Assembly: GCA_030044325.1 (NCBI GenBank)
Contig: JASHWA010000468.1
Span: forward strand, 1-8,357
DNA: 8,357 nt
Reading direction: 5' to 3'
DNA from: Bryobacteraceae bacterium
Lineage (GTDB): Bacteria; Acidobacteriota; Terriglobia; Bryobacterales; Bryobacteraceae
Positions 5,571 to 8,357 of this stretch are shown in pieces (position 1 is the stretch's first letter; every line of letters begins with the position of its first letter). Both the position numbers and the translations under genes were made by a program. Below the pieces are notes generated by a model, which was not told where the DNA came from, made no database searches, and saw only the letters and a list, made by a program, of their open reading frames with translations.

Positions 5571-6698
5571 TTACTGCTTTTTCTTCTTCGCTCCCGGAGC
5601 GGCGTAATTGGTATCGATGGTGGCGCCGATTTGTTGCAGCATCGCCTTGGCCGTCTCGGCGTCTTTGCCGTTGGGATCGAGTTGCAGATATTTCTGGAAC
5701 GCTTCGGCCGTGCCGGCCACCGGGATCATCTTGCCATCGGAGCCGGTGGTGGCTTTGCCCATCAGGCAGATGCCGTATTGATAATACGCTTCGGCGTAAT
5801 CGGGCTGAACTTCGATGGCTTTCTTGAAGGCATCGCCCGCGGGACCGAGCTGGCCCGTGTTCACCAGCACGGCGCCCAGGTTGTAGTAGTATTTGCCGGC
5901 CTGCGTCGGGTCGAGCTGCGCGGCCTTTTGCAATTCGGCCTGCGCCTCGGGAAACTTTTTCGAGGCAGCGAGCGCGAGCGCGTAATTGTTGTGATATTCG
6001 GGAGCGTCCGGCTTGAGCGCGATCGCCTTCTGATACGCATCCACGGCCTTGGCGAGCAGTTGCTCCTGGTCGGCCCCGGTTTTGGTCTTGGCGAGCGCGG
6101 TGTAGCTGTCCGCCAGCCGTCCCCACACGACGTTCTGATTGGGATCGAGGGTGGACGCTTTTTCGAAGGATTGCACCGCCACGTCCCACTGCTTGGCGTC
6201 CTGCGCCGCGATTCCGGCGTTGAAGGCGTCGTTGAGCTCCTTGTTCTTCTTGATCTGCTCTTCGTTTGCCTGCTTCTTCTTTTCGTAGGCCTCTTTTTGC
6301 GTGGCGCTCATTCCGCGCTCGGCCTCTTTTTCCTCGGCTGCCTGCCCGCCCCCGGCCTGCTGCTGCTGCTGGAGATTGATGTCGATCTGCTTGGGATCGC
6401 CGTAGCTGGATGGAACCTTGTCCATCGAGCCCATTTCCTTGCCGTCCACTTCGACCGAAATGCGGTACATGCCCTTGGGAAGGCCGCCGTAGTAATAGTG
6501 GCCCTTCTTGTCGGTTTTGACCTGATAATTTCCTTTAATGTCTTCGCGCGTGATCTTAACCACGGCCCCTTTGAGCGGCTGCCCGTCGGTGCCTTTGATA
6601 ATTCCTTCAAAAGCCGTGGTCGATTGGGCGAACGAAGCGGCGGAAAAGACGATAGTAAGTGGCGCGGCAAGAAGCGCTTTGCGCAGCATGGCGTACAT
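5571..6698 (-). CDS. Exported TPR protein with N-terminal carboxypeptidase-regulatory-like domain
   Basis: This is a 375-residue exported protein. Residues 1-24 form a signal peptide (MYAMLRKALLAAPLTIVFSAASFA, cleavage before Gln25). Residues 29-109 form a beta-sandwich of the carboxypeptidase regulatory-like type: FEGIIKGTDGQPLKGAVVKI (30-49), then TDKKGHYYYGGLPKGMYRI (62-80). A Gln-rich run (110-114) and a charged, probably coiled-coil stretch (120-155) lead into about five TPR units from residue 156 to 341. Clear examples are AVQSFEKASTLDP (174-186), AVDAYQKAIALKPD (218-231), EAQAELQKAAQLDP (251-264) and AGDAFKKAIEVQPDYAEAYY (287-306). The tail ends KKKKQ. TPRs bind partner proteins, so this is probably a periplasmic scaffold; the partner is unknown. 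The ATG at 6696-6698 has GGAGGT ten bases upstream. It is the first gene of a pair with the YHS protein. Confidence 0.9.
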   Translation of the reverse strand: MYAMLRKALLAAPLTIVFSAASFAQSTTAFEGIIKGTDGQPLKGAVVKITREDIKGNYQVKTDKKGHYYYGGLPKGMYRISVEVDGKEMGSMDKVPSSYGDPKQIDINLQQQQQAGGGQAAEEKEAERGMSATQKEAYEKKKQANEEQIKKNKELNDAFNAGIAAQDAKQWDVAVQSFEKASTLDPNQNVVWGRLADSYTALAKTKTGADQEQLLAKAVDAYQKAIALKPDAPEYHNNYALALAASKKFPEAQAELQKAAQLDPTQAGKYYYNLGAVLVNTGQLGPAGDAFKKAIEVQPDYAEAYYQYGICLMGKATTGSDGKMIPVAGTAEAFQKYLQLDPNGKDAETAKAMLQQIGATIDTNYAAPGAKKKKQ

Positions 6699-6708
6699 GG
6701 GTCGCGGG

Positions 6709-6714
6709 ACCTCC
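6709..6714 (-). promoter_or_regulatory. Shine-Dalgarno GGAGGT for the TPR gene
   Basis: GGAGGT on the minus strand lies 10 bases before the ATG at 6696-6698. It supports that start over the second ATG at codon 4, which would be 19 bases away. Confidence 0.7.
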
Positions 6715-6741
6715 AGAAAGATAAGTTTCTAACTCTTCAGC

Positions 6742-6747
6742 ATACTA
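6742..6747 (-). promoter_or_regulatory. Weak candidate -10 box for the TPR/YHS pair
   Basis: TAGTAT on the minus strand (4 of 6 to TATAAT) would place the transcript start near 6735, about 37 bases before the TPR start codon. No good -35 is seen at the right distance, so this is tentative. Confidence 0.22.
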
Positions 6748-6937
6748 CAGGCGTTGCGCGGCATGGAAGATGTTACGCCCCTGTTGGGGAACGCACCAGA
6801 GACACCGAGGCCGCCCAGCCCCGTGAACTCAGGTGATTGCGGGTATTCCCCGCCCACTAACGCTCCAGTACTGCCAATGAACTAGTAACAATTCCACTAA
6901 ATCACACCGAATGAACGGCTTCTGAGTCAGAAAAATC
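6748..6937. other. Divergent intergenic region without a recognisable gene
   Basis: I see no convincing coding frame here. Two small hairpins are present: CCCC-TGTT-GGGG (6778-6789), flanked by GTT/AAC that can also pair, and GCGGG-TATTC-CCCGC (6839-6853). Neither is followed by a T-run. The part from about 6855 is visibly AT-richer than the genes around it. The region may hold operator sites for the divergent TPR and PEP-CTERM genes, but no known factor site is recognised. Confidence 0.4.
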
Positions 6938-6966
6938 TTGACGAGAGTAACGCTGCGGGGTAACAT
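6938..6966 (+). promoter_or_regulatory. Sigma-70-like promoter for the PEP-CTERM gene
   Basis: TTGACG (6938-6943, 5 of 6 to the -35 consensus) is followed after exactly 17 bp by TAACAT (6961-6966, 4 of 6 to the -10). The start would be near 6973, giving a leader of about 58 bases. A second TATAGT box at 6981-6986 lacks a good -35 and could be an alternative. Confidence 0.55.
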
Positions 6967-7017
6967 CAAGAAGGTTTGGTTATAGTACTAGAAGTACCGG
7001 TCGGAGTAATCTTTGTC

Positions 7018-7023
7018 GGAGGA
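7018..7023 (+). promoter_or_regulatory. Shine-Dalgarno GGAGGA deciding the PEP-CTERM start
   Basis: GGAGGA ends 7 bases before the ATG at 7031-7033, ideal spacing. It therefore selects this ATG and argues against the in-frame TTG at 7013, which lies upstream of the Shine-Dalgarno itself. Confidence 0.85.
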
Positions 7024-7030
7024 ACCTGTT

Positions 7031-7933
7031 ATGGGAGCGAGGTTTGACAACCGGCCAAGCGCCGCGCCGGGCGGGGGTGTGCGAGCGCGCCGGTGGCGCG
7101 TTGTGCTCGCCGCGAGCGTTGGTCTGTGCTTCGCGAATTTCGGGTGGGCGGCTATCAGCAGTTGCCCGACATCGGCTTCGGGATCGGCGCTCAGCAGTTT
7201 CGGAGCTCAGTCAGCGTCCAATGGATGCTCCCAGGTCGATCTGAACTTCGACAACTTCAGCGTTACCACCACCGGAAACAGCGCGGGCAACACCGGCGAT
7301 CCGACCACGGGAGATGTCGAGCTGTACGGGACCGGTACCTCAGACTTGGGGCCGATCCTGGCTCACTTCGACTCGACGGACTCTTCCGACGGGACCCAGT
7401 GGGTTGCGACGGAGGGAACCCGCGACCTCGTCTCTACCCTGGATTTTCAGGTCGCGACGAACAACAGCGCGTACGATATCGACAGTCTGACGCTGAGCCT
7501 GGGCGACTACACGACGGCGAACCCGAGCAATGCCGGCAATTACGTCGAGGTCATGGAACAGTTCTGCCTCGGCGACACCACCTTCAGCTGCTCGACCAGT
7601 TCCAGCAATTACGGGTACATCGAGGAGAAGGTCACGTTTAACGAGAGCGGCGCGCCGACAATCAGCGAGATCGTTTGCACGCCGGGCGCTTCCGGCTGTA
7701 CCACCTCGACCGGCAGCCTGACGCTCACTCTGCCGTCGGGGTACACGACCATCGGAATCTCCGAGGTGGTAACCGTCAACCGCGAAATCGACGCGGGGCA
7801 GAATATCTATCTCGATTCGTTCAGCGACCAGTTCGGAACGGATACCGCGGTGCCCGAACCCGGCGCGTTCTGGCTGCTCGCGACGGCGCTCGCTGGCGTT
7901 GGAATTGTTCGTCTCCGCAAACACTCTGCGTAA
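7031..7933 (+). CDS. PEP-CTERM sorting-domain surface protein
   Basis: This is a 300-residue exported protein with a C-terminal PEP-CTERM signal: VPEPG (274-278), a hydrophobic helix FWLLATALAGVGIV (280-293) and a basic tail RLRKHSA. Such proteins are handled by an exosortase and usually end up at the cell surface or in exopolysaccharide. The N-terminus has a basic, rather long n-region (RARRWR, 18-23), then a hydrophobic core and a probable cleavage after Ala40 or Ala41. The mature part is Ser/Thr/Asn/Gly-rich and beta-like, with no recognised enzyme domain. It has six cysteines (45, 66, 179, 187, 216, 223), enough for three disulfides. The molecular role is unknown. No exosortase gene is in the window, so it must be encoded elsewhere. 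It has its own promoter and is convergent with the HNH gene 20 bp away. Confidence 0.88.
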   Translation: MGARFDNRPSAAPGGGVRARRWRVVLAASVGLCFANFGWAAISSCPTSASGSALSSFGAQSASNGCSQVDLNFDNFSVTTTGNSAGNTGDPTTGDVELYGTGTSDLGPILAHFDSTDSSDGTQWVATEGTRDLVSTLDFQVATNNSAYDIDSLTLSLGDYTTANPSNAGNYVEVMEQFCLGDTTFSCSTSSSNYGYIEEKVTFNESGAPTISEIVCTPGASGCTTSTGSLTLTLPSGYTTIGISEVVTVNREIDAGQNIYLDSFSDQFGTDTAVPEPGAFWLLATALAGVGIVRLRKHSA

Positions 7934-7953
7934 GCGAAGGAGCGCCGTCGACG

Positions 7954-8357
7954 CTAGAAAACCCGCCGCGCGCGCAGGATTTTCGTGGCTTGGCGATGGC
8001 ACACGACGCATAGAGTGCGAAGGTTTTCAAGATCGCATTCGCCTCCGCCTTCGACCACCGGCAGAATGTGATCCGCATCCCACAGGGTTTTGCGATTCAG
8101 GCGCTTCAGCCCCCATTTTTCGAGCAGGCGGAGGCGATGCGCGCCGCGAGCGCGCCTGAGCTCGCGGAAGGCGGCGATGGTGTCGGCGCCGCACTGCGCG
8201 CACACGCCGCGGTCGCGCAGGAAAACCTGTTCGCGCAGATAGCCGGGGTCGGTGCGCAGCTTCCATTGGTGAACGCACCACTGGGAACAGAACGTAAAGC
8301 GCCGCGGCGGGACTTCCAGATTGCACCAGCGGCACAGCGGCCGGCCATTCGGTCCGG
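7954..8357 (-). CDS. HNH endonuclease with N-terminal zinc finger (5' end outside window)
   Basis: The minus-strand frame is open from the stop at 7954-7956 to the right edge, giving 133 visible residues. An internal GTG (8203-8205) could be taken as a start, but the codons upstream continue a conserved family sequence. They contain a Cys4 zinc finger, C8-x2-C11 (LCRWCNLEV) and C23-x3-C27 (FTFCSQWCVHQWKLR), then DPGYLREQVFLRDRGVCAQCG with C52 and C55. The catalytic HNH part is WDADHILPVVEGGG (92-105: Asp95, His96), ENLRTLC (110-116: Asn111) and CVVCHRQAT (116-124: Cys116, Cys119, His120). The protein is thus a beta-beta-alpha-metal nuclease. In bacteria such stand-alone HNH proteins occur in both phage-derived and chromosomal settings, and the target is unknown. 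Numbering is from the first complete codon at the edge, so the true N-terminus is missing. No mobile-element ends are visible beside it. Confidence 0.85.
   Translation of the reverse strand, partial: GPNGRPLCRWCNLEVPPRRFTFCSQWCVHQWKLRTDPGYLREQVFLRDRGVCAQCGADTIAAFRELRRARGAHRLRLLEKWGLKRLNRKTLWDADHILPVVEGGGECDLENLRTLCVVCHRQATKILRARRVF

Noticed and set aside
6358..6372. CTG/CAG-type triplet run in the TPR gene
   Set aside because: It encodes the short Gln run at residues 110-114 between domains. It is a coding linker and too short to count as a separate repeat element.
5481..6836. 451-codon plus-strand open frame opposite the TPR gene
   Set aside because: It is the complement of a gene with a clear signal peptide, domain and TPRs. 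Its own product has Leu/Gly/Val-rich repeats that mirror the TPR codons.
6839..6853. GCGGG-TATTC-CCCGC as a terminator
   Set aside because: The stem is only 5 bp and has no T-run on either strand. No gene ends nearby, since both neighbours point away.
7013..7030. TTG start for the PEP-CTERM protein
   Set aside because: It lies upstream of the strong GGAGGA at 7018-7023, which is ideally spaced for the ATG at 7031.

Overview
The window is GC-rich bacterial chromosome. The gene families together suggest an acidobacterium of the Bryobacterales/Solibacter type: a secreted DUF1080 (3-keto-disaccharide hydrolase-like) protein, a secreted protein with a carboxypeptidase-regulatory-like domain followed by TPRs, a PEP-CTERM surface protein and an NRAMP transporter fused to a universal stress protein domain. 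This assignment is an inference from family content; the window holds no rRNA or other phylogenetic marker.

Layout, left to right. (1) The 3' end of an MFS transporter gene (+) enters from the left edge. (2) Converging on it is the minus-strand pair uppS-cdsA, coupled by a 4-bp ATGA overlap. It makes the undecaprenyl-diphosphate lipid carrier for cell-wall synthesis and CDP-diacylglycerol for phospholipids. Two tandem palindromes lie in the convergent junction and touch the cdsA stop codon. (3) Divergent from uppS, across about 37 bp, is a plus-strand pair: a secreted DUF1080 protein and a YhfA-like OsmC-family protein, again joined by an ATGA overlap. (4) A 97-bp gap with competing GC-rich hairpins and a TATAGT box precedes an NRAMP (MntH-like) metal transporter with a C-terminal UspA domain. 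(5) Converging on it is a minus-strand pair with no gap (TAA directly followed by ATG): an exported regulatory-like/TPR protein, then a 91-residue single-span membrane protein with a YHS/TRASH-type metal-binding domain. (6) A visibly AT-richer 332-bp intergenic region carries a sigma-70-like promoter (TTGACG, 17 bp, TAACAT) and a strong Shine-Dalgarno for a PEP-CTERM surface protein. (7) At the right edge is the minus-strand 3' part of a zinc-finger plus HNH endonuclease, running off the window.

Most genes look like ordinary core or accessory chromosome. I see no rRNA or tRNA gene, CRISPR array, insertion sequence or prophage, and no convincing undescribed multigene system. The points most worth a second look are the NRAMP-UspA fusion beside a convergent YHS-domain membrane protein, the structured palindromic elements at two intergenic junctions, and the HNH gene, whose conserved N-terminal zinc finger is lost if translation is started at the first in-frame GTG. 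Several long opposite-strand reading frames are shadows and are left out.
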